The notes under the pieces were generated by a model, which had not been told where the DNA came from, ran no database searches, and saw only the letters and a program-made list of their open reading frames with translations. Both the position numbers and the translations under genes were made by a program. This document shows positions 1 through 7,805 of a stretch of DNA of 64,000 nucleotides, one piece after another (position 1 is the stretch's first letter; each line of letters starts with the position of its first letter). The DNA comes from an uncultured Ralstonia sp. (GTDB taxonomy: Bacteria > Pseudomonadota > Gammaproteobacteria > Burkholderiales > Burkholderiaceae). The stretch lies in the NCBI GenBank assembly GCA_913056305.1, contig CAJXMR010000008.1, forward strand, positions 1 to 64,000, read 5' to 3'.

Positions 1-1
1 G

Positions 2-331
2 CAAATCAACGGCTGCGCGTTCTGCGTGCAGTTCCACCTGAACCTGGCGCGCAAGTTGGGGGTGGCGCCGGTCAAGCTCGACCTGGCGGCGGTGTGGCGC
101 GATGCGCCGGTGTTCACGCCGCGCGAGCGTGCCGCGCTGGCCTGGACTGAAGCGTTGACCGGCCTCGCGCGCGCCACCGGCCATGGCGTGGAAGATCATG
201 AATACGATGCCGTGCGCGAGCAGTTCTCGGCGGCGGAAGTGGCCTTCCTGACAGCGGCCATTGCCAACATCCAGGCGTGGAACCGGATTGCGGTGGCGCT
301 GCGCTTTGCGCCTCAGGTGCCGGCAGCATGA
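2..331 (+). CDS. AhpD-like / carboxymuconolactone decarboxylase family protein, 5' end missing
   Basis: The frame is open from base 2, so the start lies before the window. The first residues read QINGCAFCVQFH. This C-x-x-C followed by a His is the redox centre of AhpD-type alkylhydroperoxidases in the carboxymuconolactone decarboxylase (CMD) superfamily. The rest (RERAALAWTEALTGLA, then AAIANIQAWNRIAVALR) matches the helical CMD core and the usual C-terminus of about 150-aa members. These proteins reduce peroxides through the cysteine pair, or have unknown substrates. The stop overlaps the ATG of the next gene (ATGA at 328-331), so the two are translationally coupled. The exact substrate cannot be inferred. 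Confidence 0.85.
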   Translation, partial: QINGCAFCVQFHLNLARKLGVAPVKLDLAAVWRDAPVFTPRERAALAWTEALTGLARATGHGVEDHEYDAVREQFSAAEVAFLTAAIANIQAWNRIAVALRFAPQVPAA

Positions 332-756
332 CCGACGCCATCCGCATGGTCGACGACGAGGCCGATGTCGTCGCGTGCTTCCCACTCATGCAGCAGCTGC
401 GGCCGCATCTGGCCAGCGCCGAGGAGTTCGTCGTGCGCTGGCGTCGCCAAACGGCGGCGGGCTATCGGCTGATGGCGTATTGGCAGGACGGCCGCCCGGT
501 GGCGCTCACCGGCTTCCGCGTGCAGGAAAACCTCGTCTACGGCCAGTTTTTCTATGTCGACGACCTGGTCACCGACGAAACCCTGCGCAGCGGCGGCTTT
601 GGCCACGCGCTGATGGCGCGCCTGAAGGAGGAGGGCCGGCGCCTGGGCTGCGGCAGGCTGGTGCTGGACACACCGCTCGCTAACGTGCTCGGCCATCGCT
701 TCTACTACCGCAACGGCTTGCTGGCGCGCTCGATCCGCTTCTTTACCGAACTCTGA
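328..756 (+). CDS. GNAT family N-acetyltransferase
   Basis: A 142-residue protein with the GNAT order: a beta-strand region (YRLMAYWQDGRPVALTGFRV), a substrate strand containing FYVDDLVTDE, an acetyl-CoA loop in variant form (RSGGFGHALMARLKEEGRRLGC) and a C-terminal HRFYYRNGLLARSIRF strand. GNAT enzymes move an acetyl group from acetyl-CoA to an amine; the acceptor is unknown. The ATG overlaps the stop of the upstream AhpD-like gene. A longer in-frame start at 277 would lie inside that gene and is rejected. The azoreductase begins 9 bp downstream, so 2-1395 probably forms one transcript. Confidence 0.85.
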   Translation: MTDAIRMVDDEADVVACFPLMQQLRPHLASAEEFVVRWRRQTAAGYRLMAYWQDGRPVALTGFRVQENLVYGQFFYVDDLVTDETLRSGGFGHALMARLKEEGRRLGCGRLVLDTPLANVLGHRFYYRNGLLARSIRFFTEL

Positions 757-765
757 GGACACCCC

Positions 766-1395
766 ATGACGACGCTGTTGCACGTTGCCGTCAGCCCGCG
801 CGCGGAAGCTTCGCACAGCCGCCGCGCCGCGCAACTGGTGCTGGACCGTTTGCGCGCAGCCTCGCCCGGCCTGCGCGTGATCGAGCGCGATCTTGCCGCC
901 GCGCCGCTACCGCACCCGGACGCGCCGTTCGTCGAGGCCAGCCTGATGCCCGACGCCAACCGCACCGGCACCCATCGCGCCACGCTCGCGCTGTCGGAGG
1001 CGCTGATTGCGGAGCTGGAGGCGGCGGATGCCGTGTTGATCTCCACGCCGGTGCATAACTTCACGGCACCGTCGGTGCTGAAGGCGTGGATCGACATGGT
1101 GGTGCGGCCCGAGCGCACCTTCGGGCGCACGCCGTCGGGCAAGGTGGGCATGTTGCCCGACCGCGCCGTGCTGGTGGTGGCCGCCTCAGGCGGCGCCTTC
1201 GACGGCAGCCCGCATGCGCAGACGGATTTCCTGATGCCCTACTTGCGTCACGTGTTCGCCACCGTCGGCATCCACCATGTCGACGGGCTGCGGCTGCAGA
1301 ACCTGGGGCGTGGGCCGGAGCAGGTCGCCCACGCGTTCGAAGCGTTCGGGCGTGAACTCGCCGATCGGATGTTGCTGATGCCGATGATGGCGTGA
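766..1395 (+). CDS. azoR: FMN-dependent NADH-azoreductase
   Basis: A 209-aa flavodoxin-fold oxidoreductase. The N-terminus has the FMN-phosphate loop (SPRAEASHSRRAA). Residues around 85-105 (ISTPVHNFTAPSVLKAWID) correspond to the AzoR signature that contacts flavin and the dimer interface, and VLVVAASGGAF is the second flavin-binding strand. The length matches AzoR (about 200 aa). Family members reduce quinones and azo compounds with two NADH-derived electron pairs and are thought to protect against thiol and electrophile stress. It follows the GNAT gene by 9 bp, and the pcp gene converges on it. Which electron acceptor is physiological is not visible. Confidence 0.88.
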   Translation: MTTLLHVAVSPRAEASHSRRAAQLVLDRLRAASPGLRVIERDLAAAPLPHPDAPFVEASLMPDANRTGTHRATLALSEALIAELEAADAVLISTPVHNFTAPSVLKAWIDMVVRPERTFGRTPSGKVGMLPDRAVLVVAASGGAFDGSPHAQTDFLMPYLRHVFATVGIHHVDGLRLQNLGRGPEQVAHAFEAFGRELADRMLLMPMMA

Positions 1396-1416
1396 GCCTG
1401 CGTGTGTCTGGCGGCG

Positions 1417-2073
1417 TCAGTGCACGGCGCCGCCGCTCACCTTGAGGTCAGCCTGCGTGGCCAGCGCGGTGCGCGCCGCCAGGTGGATACCTGCGATCTG
1501 CGTATCGAGCGACAGGCTTGGCCGGCCCGGATGGTGCGCCGCCAGCGCGGGTGTGGTCGGCACGTGGATGAAACCCCCACGCACGTGCGGCACATGCGGC
1601 GCGCGCGTGGCGAGGTGGTGCATCAGGCCATAGAACAGATGATTGCAGTTGTAGGTGCCCGCGCTGTGCGATACCGCGGCGGGCACGCCGGCCTCGCGCA
1701 GCGCGTGCACGATGGCCTTGATCGGCAAGCTGGAGAAGTAGGCTGCCGGCCCGCCGGCCACCACCGGCACATCGACCGGCTGGTTGCCGGCGTTGTCTGG
1801 AATGCGCGCGTCGATCAGGTTGATGGCCACGCGCTCGACCGAGATCTCGCTGCGCCCGCTGGCCAGCCCGAGCGCCAGCACCAGCGCGGGCTGCGTCGCC
1901 TCGATGGCCTCCACCAGCACCCGGTTGGCCACGCCGAACACGCACGGCAGCTGCCGCGCCACGACGGTTGCGCCGTCGATCTGCGTGCCATCCAGTGCCT
2001 GCGCAATGTCCCAGGACGGGTTGGTTGGGTCCGATTCGAACGGTTCGATGCCGGTGATCAGGATGATGGTCAT
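1417..2073 (-). CDS. pcp: pyrrolidone-carboxylate peptidase (pyroglutamyl peptidase I)
   Basis: A 218-aa cytoplasmic cysteine peptidase of family C15 that removes N-terminal pyroglutamate from peptides. It opens with [18 protein letters not shown], the family's TGFxPF-like start. The catalytic triad residues are in place: Glu in [13 protein letters not shown], Cys in [15 protein letters not shown] and His in RGGFIHVP. The gene lies downstream of a marR gene on the same strand, with 81 bp between them. That gap contains an 18-bp element (2094-2111) nearly identical to one upstream of marR, so it may have its own MarR-controlled start. Confidence 0.95.
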   Translation of the reverse strand: MTIILITGIEPFESDPTNPSWDIAQALDGTQIDGATVVARQLPCVFGVANRVLVEAIEATQPALVLALGLASGRSEISVERVAINLIDARIPDNAGNQPVDVPVVAGGPAAYFSSLPIKAIVHALREAGVPAAVSHSAGTYNCNHLFYGLMHHLATRAPHVPHVRGGFIHVPTTPALAAHHPGRPSLSLDTQIAGIHLAARTALATQADLKVSGGAVH

Positions 2074-2093
2074 GCGGTGCCTCGCGGTGGTGA

Positions 2094-2111
2094 GATCGAT
2101 AGGGATGCAAC
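2094..2111. promoter_or_regulatory. candidate MarR operator, copy 1 (upstream of pcp)
   Basis: The 18-bp element GATCGATAGGGATGCAAC starts 21 bp upstream of the pcp ATG. It matches an element at 2594-2611 in 17 of 18 positions, and that copy sits 20 bp before the marR ATG. Equal spacing from two neighbouring starts points to a regulatory site rather than chance. Assignment to the adjacent MarR protein is inferred. Confidence 0.55.
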
Positions 2112-2154
2112 TATCTGGGCAAGAAAAACGGACGGCAGTGCCGCCCGGCGCGTG

Positions 2155-2574
2155 TCAATCGTTGAGCGTGGTGCGGACTTCGCGGATGGCCTTGACGGTG
2201 CCATCAAACGCCTCGGCCCCGATCTGCTCGCGCAGCTTGCGCGCGACCTTGGCGCTGGCGTTCTGCAAGGCGCTGCCGATCGCCAGCGCGGCGCTGGTGG
2301 GGAACAGGTTCCATTCACGGCCGTCTTCCGCAGAGGGGCGGCGCTCGACCAGCCCCTTGGCGATGAGCCCATCGACCAGCCGAGTGGCGGTCGGGCGCGC
2401 GATGCCCAGCACGTCGGCCAGCTCGCGGTTGAGCACGCCGGGCTGCTTGAGCACCACGCGCAGCACAAAGCCCTGCGGCGGCGTGAGGCTGAACGGCGCG
2501 TACGCGGCCGTCCACTCGCGCTCCACAGCGCGGGCCAGCGCCGTGGTGTTGAAGTACAGGCAATGATCGAACAT
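2155..2574 (-). CDS. MarR family transcriptional regulator
   Basis: A 139-aa winged-helix protein. Residues about 30-100 carry the MarR domain: FSLTPPQGFVLRVVLKQPG, the recognition helix region ELADVLGIARPTATRLVDGL, and the wing ERRPSAEDGREWNLFPT. MarR proteins usually repress their own operon and a nearby gene until a ligand binds. The pcp gene lies downstream on the same strand. Near-identical 18-bp elements precede both starts at about 20 bp, which suggests autoregulation plus control of pcp. The ligand is unknown. Confidence 0.88.
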   Translation of the reverse strand: MFDHCLYFNTTALARAVEREWTAAYAPFSLTPPQGFVLRVVLKQPGVLNRELADVLGIARPTATRLVDGLIAKGLVERRPSAEDGREWNLFPTSAALAIGSALQNASAKVARKLREQIGAEAFDGTVKAIREVRTTLND

Positions 2575-2593
2575 GGCGCCGAGTCTAGCGCCA

Positions 2594-2611
2594 GATCGTT
2601 AGGGATGCAAC
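2594..2611. promoter_or_regulatory. candidate MarR operator, copy 2 (upstream of marR)
   Basis: GATCGTTAGGGATGCAAC lies 20 bp upstream of the marR ATG and differs by one base from the element at 2094-2111 before pcp. The conserved core is TAGGGATGCAAC. Its position overlaps or closely follows where the marR promoter should be, as expected for an autorepressor site. Confidence 0.55.
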
Positions 2612-2627
2612 GAATTTTGCTGGGCGG

Positions 2628-4235
2628 CTAACGCGTCGGCGCGGGCGTGACGTCCGCTTGCGTCAATTGCCGCAATGCCTGCTGGAAATACGCGCGATCG
2701 TGCGGCGGCAGGTCCTGCAGTGCGCGCGACAGGCGATCGATTGATGCGCCGGCGGCGGTACCCCCATCGGCGCGGGCAAACCACGCGTGCTCCAGCAGCA
2801 GGCCACATACCTGCACGTGGCCGTAGCGGTGGCGCCCGCTGTCGTGCTCGCGCAGGCGCAGCGTGGCGACATCGGTCCAGCGTTCGGGCCAGTAGCGTGC
2901 GTCGAAGGCCTCAGCAAAGGGGCCGGCCTGTGCGCGGATGTCGGCCAGCGTGAGCGGTGGCCGGCGCGTGTCTGCCCGCGCCATGCGCATCAGCGCCACG
3001 GCATTCCAGGCCGATTGCAGCGGACTGCCGTTGCGCTGCGCCAGCCATTCGCTCATGGCCAGCCAGCGGACCGCGTCGATGGTGCCGGCAGTCGGGTCGG
3101 CTGCGGCGAGGGCATCGCGCAGCAGCCAGCAGGTCATGCCCAGGTTGGCGGCCACCTGCTGCACGGCATCGGCCGCCTGGCTTTCCAGCGCGGCGGCGAG
3201 GGCCGTTTCGAACTGCGCGACGATGCGCTGCGCGGCCTGTGCCCGTGCGGTGGGCTCGATGCTGGCCGGATCGGCATACAGCAACCGCGCACGCTCGATC
3301 AGCGCGCTCAGGTTGTTCCACTCGAAGCGGATCTGCGGGTGATAGCGCAGCAGGCTGCGGCCGGGCTCGGCGTCGGGCAGGCGTGCGAGCAGGCCGGCGG
3401 CAAGGTCGAGGTCGCGCCGGTCATACGCGCACCATGCGGTGACGATGCGCTCCATGGCCGCCAGGTAATCGTTGCCGAGCACGTGGCGCTGGCGGCGATG
3501 TGCGCGCAGTTGCGACAGCAGCGCGCTGGCCCGCGTGGAGTCGCCCAGTCGGCGCGCGGCCATGGCCTCACCCAGCGTGACGAGGGCGCGCTGGAAGTCG
3601 TTGTCCGCGGCATCGGCCGCGTGGCGCAGGGCGAGCAGGGCGCCGCCGCGTTCGGCATCCGACGCACTGGCGCCCGCGCCGAGTGCGTGCAGCAGCCGGC
3701 CTTCGCGCATGGTGTGGCGGGCAGTCAGGAAGGCGTGCCAGAAGGCGGGGTTGGGCGTGCCCGCAGCGGGGCCGGATAGGGCACTGGCCGATGCCGCGTC
3801 GCCAGGGGCCTCCGCCGGCGCAGCATCCGCCGAGGCGGCCGAGATGCCGAGGAATGCGCGAATCTCCGCATCCGTCGCAGCTCGGCCGTCGACCATGCAG
3901 GCTACGCGCGCGGCGTCTTCGGCGGTCAGCCAGAACGGCCCCTGGCTGCGCTTGTCGGCATTGAGGAAGCGCGGCTCGCGCTCGAGCGCCTCGCCCCAGC
4001 CGGCCTGCACACCCCAGTTGTGCCAGTCGCGAAAGGCGCGGCTGATAGTCATGCGCAGCGTGGTGGCGTCCGACACGGCACCGCGCAGGTCAGCCAGGCG
4101 CACCACCGGTTGCTCCGGTGCAATGCGATGCGCGTAGGCCAGGCGCACCAGCAGCCACAGGCTCTGGAACGGCGCGCGGCGTCCGTCGACGGTTTGCGGC
4201 GTGGTCAACTCGATGCGCAGGGGCGGCAGCGTCAT
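2628..4235 (-). CDS. hypothetical protein, 535 aa, helical-repeat-like
   Basis: I do not recognise this protein. The start chosen is the ATG at 4235 (MTLPPLRIELTTPQ); an in-frame extension to 4331 is low-quality and would run into the intergenic region shared with the beta-lactamase. The first ~130 residues contain a possible winged-helix segment (VRLADLRGAVSDATTLRMTISRAFRDW, then FWLTAEDAA). The remainder is Ala/Leu/Arg-rich with repeated helical pairs (ARRLGDSTRASALLSQLRAHRR, DRRDLDLAAGLLARLPDAEPG), resembling TPR-like repeats of cytoplasmic regulators. There is no signal peptide and no membrane segment. It is divergent from the OXA gene with a 183-bp shared upstream region, so a link to its expression is possible but only inferred. 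Confidence 0.6.
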   Translation of the reverse strand: MTLPPLRIELTTPQTVDGRRAPFQSLWLLVRLAYAHRIAPEQPVVRLADLRGAVSDATTLRMTISRAFRDWHNWGVQAGWGEALEREPRFLNADKRSQGPFWLTAEDAARVACMVDGRAATDAEIRAFLGISAASADAAPAEAPGDAASASALSGPAAGTPNPAFWHAFLTARHTMREGRLLHALGAGASASDAERGGALLALRHAADAADNDFQRALVTLGEAMAARRLGDSTRASALLSQLRAHRRQRHVLGNDYLAAMERIVTAWCAYDRRDLDLAAGLLARLPDAEPGRSLLRYHPQIRFEWNNLSALIERARLLYADPASIEPTARAQAAQRIVAQFETALAAALESQAADAVQQVAANLGMTCWLLRDALAAADPTAGTIDAVRWLAMSEWLAQRNGSPLQSAWNAVALMRMARADTRRPPLTLADIRAQAGPFAEAFDARYWPERWTDVATLRLREHDSGRHRYGHVQVCGLLLEHAWFARADGGTAAGASIDRLSRALQDLPPHDRAYFQQALRQLTQADVTPAPTR

Positions 4236-4418
4236 GCAGGACAGCGGACAGCGAAAAACGAGGGTGCCCGCATTGTGCGCCACCCCGCGCGTTACAGGCG
4301 TTACGCGGGTGACGTGCGGCGTGTCGGCCACGCTGGTCGCGGTGCCGCACCGTCCTTACGATGCGTAGCGCTGCCGGACACCGTGGCGGCTTGCACAACA
4401 CAACCCAGGGAGCTTCTC

Positions 4419-5252
4419 ATGCATTCTCGATGGTCGATGGTCTCGACAGCCCTCGCGCGCGCCGTGGCGGCGTGCGCGCTGGTGGTCAGCGCCGCGCAGG
4501 CGCACGCCGATGTGGTGGTACGCGATGACCTCAAACGCCTCTTCGACGAGGCCGGCACCACCGGCACCTTCGTGCTGATGGACCTCAGTGCGGATCGCAC
4601 CACCCTCGTGGACCCGGCGCGCGCGGCGCAGCGCTTTCGCCCGGCGTCGACCTTCAAGATCCCCAACAGCCTGATCGCCTTCGACACCGGCGCGGTGCGC
4701 GACGACCAGGAAGTGCTGCCCTACGGCGGCAAGCCGCAGCCGCTCAAGCAATGGGAGCACGACATGCCGCTGCCCGAGGCCATCCGCCTATCCGCCGTGC
4801 CGATCTACCAAGAGGTGGCGCGGCGCATTGGCCCGGCGCGCATGCAGGCCTACGTGGATGCCTTCGACTACGGCAACCGCCAGATCGGCAGCGAGATCGA
4901 CCAGTTCTGGCTGCGCGGGCCGCTGGAGATCTCTGCGCTGGAAGAGGCGCGCTTCACCAGCCGCATGGCGCTCCAGCAACTGCCGGTGCAGCCGCGCACG
5001 TGGGAGATGGTGCGCCGCATGCTGCGTCTGGACCCCGAGCCCCAGGACGGTGACGCCGTCATCTACGGCAAGACCGGCTGGGCCACCGATCACAAGCCAG
5101 CGGTCGGCTGGTGGGTGGGCTGGGTGGAGCGCGAGGGGCACGTCTACGCGTTCGCGCTGAACATCGACATGCCGACCATGGCCGATGCCAACAAGCGCAT
5201 CCCGCTGGCCAAGGCGTTGATGCGCGCGCTCGGCGTGCTGCCCGCGCAGTGA
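4419..5252 (+). CDS. blaOXA: class D beta-lactamase, OXA-60-like
   Basis: A 277-aa periplasmic serine beta-lactamase. A signal peptide runs to about residue 30 (cleavage after AQAHA). Active-site motifs are intact: S77-T-F-K80 (acylated Ser and carboxylated Lys), S125-A-V, Y151-G-N and K218-T-G-W. Whole blocks, such as PNSLIAFDTGAVRDDQEVLP and LSAVPIYQEVARR, match my memory of OXA-60, the intrinsic inducible oxacillinase of Ralstonia pickettii with weak carbapenemase activity. Differences from it (for example RFR before PASTFK, and KTGW rather than KTGV) suggest a distinct allele. The ATG at 4419 is preceded by AGGGAG at a 6-bp spacing. Longer upstream in-frame starts lack a signal peptide at the N-terminus and are rejected. 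Confidence 0.93.
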   Translation: MHSRWSMVSTALARAVAACALVVSAAQAHADVVVRDDLKRLFDEAGTTGTFVLMDLSADRTTLVDPARAAQRFRPASTFKIPNSLIAFDTGAVRDDQEVLPYGGKPQPLKQWEHDMPLPEAIRLSAVPIYQEVARRIGPARMQAYVDAFDYGNRQIGSEIDQFWLRGPLEISALEEARFTSRMALQQLPVQPRTWEMVRRMLRLDPEPQDGDAVIYGKTGWATDHKPAVGWWVGWVEREGHVYAFALNIDMPTMADANKRIPLAKALMRALGVLPAQ

Positions 5253-5272
5253 GGCATCGCTCTGATCCGCTA

Positions 5273-5287
5273 TCAGGGAAACCCTGA
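5273..5287 (+). terminator. short hairpin downstream of the OXA gene
   Basis: TCAGGG-AAA-CCCTGA is a perfect 6-bp stem with a 3-nt loop, 21 bp after the OXA stop. No U-tract follows, so termination here is only a possibility. Confidence 0.3.
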
Positions 5288-5405
5288 CCTTACGTTCGGA
5301 TTTGTCCTATACAACGATTGAGTCATCCAGAGTAGTCGCGCCAAGGGCCTCCGGGGGGAGGCTGGACGCGACGCAATGCCCAAGGGGCGGGCGTCGGGGG
5401 TTCTT

Positions 5406-5879
5406 ATGTTGAAGCATTGGATCGGGGGTGCCGTCGTCATGGCGGCGGTGGTGGGTGCGGGCCACGCCCAGACGGCGCCGCGTGTGTTGGGCGGCACGAT
5501 TCACTTTGTCGGCAGGATTGTCGAGGGTGGGTACGCCGTGCAAATGGCGCCGGGCGCCGCGCCTGGCCAGGGCGGGGCGGCGGGCCTGCAGACGCAGGCA
5601 GCCACGTCGGATGGCCGCATCGTGCTGGGCTTCAGCTCGCAGGCCAACAAGCCGGTGCCGGCGGAGGTGTCGGTGGAGGCGCGTACCGTGTCGTCGCCCG
5701 CGCCGTTGCGCGTGGGCGATGCGCGCAGCGGCGCTGACGTGCATGTGGCCTACAACGGCTTTCGTGCCACGCAGGCCGGTGGGTCCAATCTGCTGATGGG
5801 CGCGCGCGGCACGCTCACCGTGTCGCGGCCGGCCGGCACCGAGCCGGCGCTGGCGGTCGTGATGATTGCCTATCGCTAG
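5406..5879 (+). CDS. small exported protein, fimbrial-subunit-like
   Basis: A 157-aa protein beginning at ATG 5406. The start gives a clean signal peptide (MLKHWIGGAVVMAAVVGAGHA with cleavage after HAQ or HA); the upstream in-frame ATG at 5376 adds ten hydrophilic residues and is less likely. The mature part starts GGTIHFVGRIVEGGYAV, like the first strand of type 1 pilin (FimA) domains, and ends in alternating strands (TLTVSRPAGTEPALAVVMIAYR). It lacks the usual pilin cysteine pair, and no chaperone or usher gene lies nearby. An orphan pilin-like or unknown secreted protein fits best. A bidirectional terminator follows. Confidence 0.6.
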   Translation: MLKHWIGGAVVMAAVVGAGHAQTAPRVLGGTIHFVGRIVEGGYAVQMAPGAAPGQGGAAGLQTQAATSDGRIVLGFSSQANKPVPAEVSVEARTVSSPAPLRVGDARSGADVHVAYNGFRATQAGGSNLLMGARGTLTVSRPAGTEPALAVVMIAYR

Positions 5880-5892
5880 GCGACAAAAAAAA

Positions 5893-5918
5893 GGCGGGCT
5901 GTGCGCCCGCCCTTTTTT
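5893..5918. terminator. bidirectional rho-independent terminator
   Basis: GGCGGGC-TGTGC-GCCCGCC is followed by CTTTTTT and preceded by eight A residues, so it can end transcription from both sides. It lies between the convergent pilin-like gene (stop 5879) and opgD (stop 5938). Confidence 0.85.
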
Positions 5919-5937
5919 CATTGCAGCATGGCCCGCC

Positions 5938-7593
5938 TCAGCTTGCCACCGGCCCGGTCGGCGATTGGAACGGGTGGTACTGATACAGCCACGTCTCCGA
6001 CAGCGGCTTGCCATCCACGCGCAGGAACAGACGCAACTCCACCGGCTCCTTGCCATCGACCGTCAGGTCGAACTGTGCACGCCAATGGCCCGGCACACCG
6101 TTGGGCACGGCTTCTGTAAACACATACGAGAACGTGCCGCGCGAGCTGCTCAGCACCGCCTCCGGCTTGACGCCAAAGGGCAGCTTTTCCAGCGGCCCGC
6201 CCTTGAACTCCACCATGAACTTGCGCACCCCGCGCGGACGCGGCTGGCCCGGCTGGCCGCCGTTGCCCATGCGCGTGGCCACGCAGCGCGCCAGCGGCGT
6301 CGGATACGGCTCGTCGGCCAGCCAGTGCAGGCGATAGCGCAGGCGGTACTGGTTGCCCGCGCGTGCCGGCGCCTTGGGCACCCACATGGCGACGATGTTG
6401 TCGTGGATCTCGTCGTCGGTCGGGATCTCGATCAGTTGCACTGCGCCTTCGCCCCAGCCTTCGAGCGGCTCGACCCACAGGCTCGGGCGGCGCTCGTAGT
6501 GCACGCCGTCCATGTAGTTGTTGAAATCACGATCACGCTGCAGCAGGCCGAAGCCGCGCGGGTTGTTGTCGCCAAACGCCGAGGTCATCACGCGCGGCGG
6601 ATCGTTGAGCGGGCGCCAGATGCGCTCGCCATTGCCGGCCCACATGGCCAGGCCGTCGGAGTCGTGCACCTCGGGGCGCCAGTCGGTGGCGGTGCCCTTG
6701 GCCGTCTCGGAGAACCAGTACATCGACGAGGCCGGCGCGATGCCGAAGCGGTCGATGTCACGGCGCAGGAAGAGGGCGGTGTCGATGTCCATCGTCACGC
6801 CCTTGCCGCGATGCATGACGAAGCGGTAGGCGCCGCAGATGCTCGGGCCGTCGAGCAGCGCGTAGATCGTCACGGAGTCAGCACGGTCATTGGCGGGCGT
6901 GTCGAACCATACGTGCGTGAAGTTGGGGAACTCCTCGGCCTTGCCGGCCTGCGCCACGTCCAGCGCGATGCCGCGCGCGGATAGCCCGTACTGATACAGC
7001 TCGCCGATGGCGCGGAAGTACGACGCGCCCAGGAAGGCGACCCAGTCGTTCTTCTTCCAGTCGAGCTTTTTCTGGTCGCCCAGGCGGCTTTCCTGGAAGC
7101 GGAAGCCCGCGAAGCCCGCGCCGCTCGGCAGCTTGCGCGCGGGGCTGTCGGCGGGCATGTCGAAGTACGACGCGTCGTAGACGATCTCGCGCGCTTCGCC
7201 CTTCTCCACCACATGCATGCGCACCGGTGTGCGGAAGAAGGTGCCGAGGTGGAAGAACGTCACCGGAAACTGGCCCGGGCCGTCGGCAAACAGCGCGTGG
7301 GCGGTGTCGAACTTGATCTTGCCGTGGGCCTCGTAGTCGATCTTGGCGAGGATGTCGGCCGGCGCGGTGGCGGGCGGCGCGTACGGCTGCGCGGCCATGG
7401 CGCGGGCGCGCTCGACCAGCGTGTCGAAATTGAACGGTGTGGCGTTGCCGAGCTTGACGCGGCTGGCGGCCAAAGCCTCGGGCGTGATGCCGAGCGCGGC
7501 CAGGGTAGCGGTGAGGGAAGCAGAGGCAAGCAGGGTGCGACGCGTGACCATAGGTGCCTGTGACGTAACGTCAGAATCAGAAGAATCCGACAT
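5938..7593 (-). CDS. opgD: osmoregulated periplasmic glucan biosynthesis protein OpgD
   Basis: A 551-aa periplasmic protein, the same length as E. coli OpgD (MdoD). A twin-arginine signal is visible at residues ~18-42 (TRRTLLASASLTATLAALG, cleavage near ALAAS). The MdoG/OpgD domain follows: FNFDTLVERARAMAA, FHLGTFFRTPVRMHVVEKG, DFNNYMDGVHYERRPSLWVEP and a C-terminal Ig-like segment with RLRYRLHWLADEPYP. OpgD/OpgG shape the backbone of osmoregulated beta-glucans made from UDP-glucose. The paralogue OpgG normally has a Sec signal, so the TAT signal favours OpgD. An alternative start at the Met 14 codons in (MVTRRTLL) would give a more typical TAT leader. No opgH is in view. Confidence 0.9.
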   Translation of the reverse strand: MSDSSDSDVTSQAPMVTRRTLLASASLTATLAALGITPEALAASRVKLGNATPFNFDTLVERARAMAAQPYAPPATAPADILAKIDYEAHGKIKFDTAHALFADGPGQFPVTFFHLGTFFRTPVRMHVVEKGEAREIVYDASYFDMPADSPARKLPSGAGFAGFRFQESRLGDQKKLDWKKNDWVAFLGASYFRAIGELYQYGLSARGIALDVAQAGKAEEFPNFTHVWFDTPANDRADSVTIYALLDGPSICGAYRFVMHRGKGVTMDIDTALFLRRDIDRFGIAPASSMYWFSETAKGTATDWRPEVHDSDGLAMWAGNGERIWRPLNDPPRVMTSAFGDNNPRGFGLLQRDRDFNNYMDGVHYERRPSLWVEPLEGWGEGAVQLIEIPTDDEIHDNIVAMWVPKAPARAGNQYRLRYRLHWLADEPYPTPLARCVATRMGNGGQPGQPRPRGVRKFMVEFKGGPLEKLPFGVKPEAVLSSSRGTFSYVFTEAVPNGVPGHWRAQFDLTVDGKEPVELRLFLRVDGKPLSETWLYQYHPFQSPTGPVAS

Positions 7594-7805
7594 GGTACCA
7601 AGGGCAGGGTTCCGGCCCGTATCAGCGCCGGGCTGCCGCGTCGCGGTGGTCGGGCGTCGAAAACCCGAAGAGGATCGGAACCCAACGCCAGCGAATGTCG
7701 CATCTGCGGCATTTGCAGCGTCTGCGCGCGTCGACTGCGGCGGGCCGGGCGGGGAAGCGCTGGCGTTCGCAGCTGGGCTTCCACCTCGCCTACGCGTTCG
7801 TCACG
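7594..7805. other. 212-bp gap between opgD start and the exported partner gene
   Basis: The segment is high-GC near opgD and becomes lower-GC towards 7800. It should hold the opgD promoter. I see no gene, terminator with U-tract or repeat in it. Confidence 0.4.

Noticed and set aside
1402..2631. A 409-codon open frame on the plus strand
   Set aside because: It is antisense to pcp and marR, both of which have intact catalytic or DNA-binding motifs.
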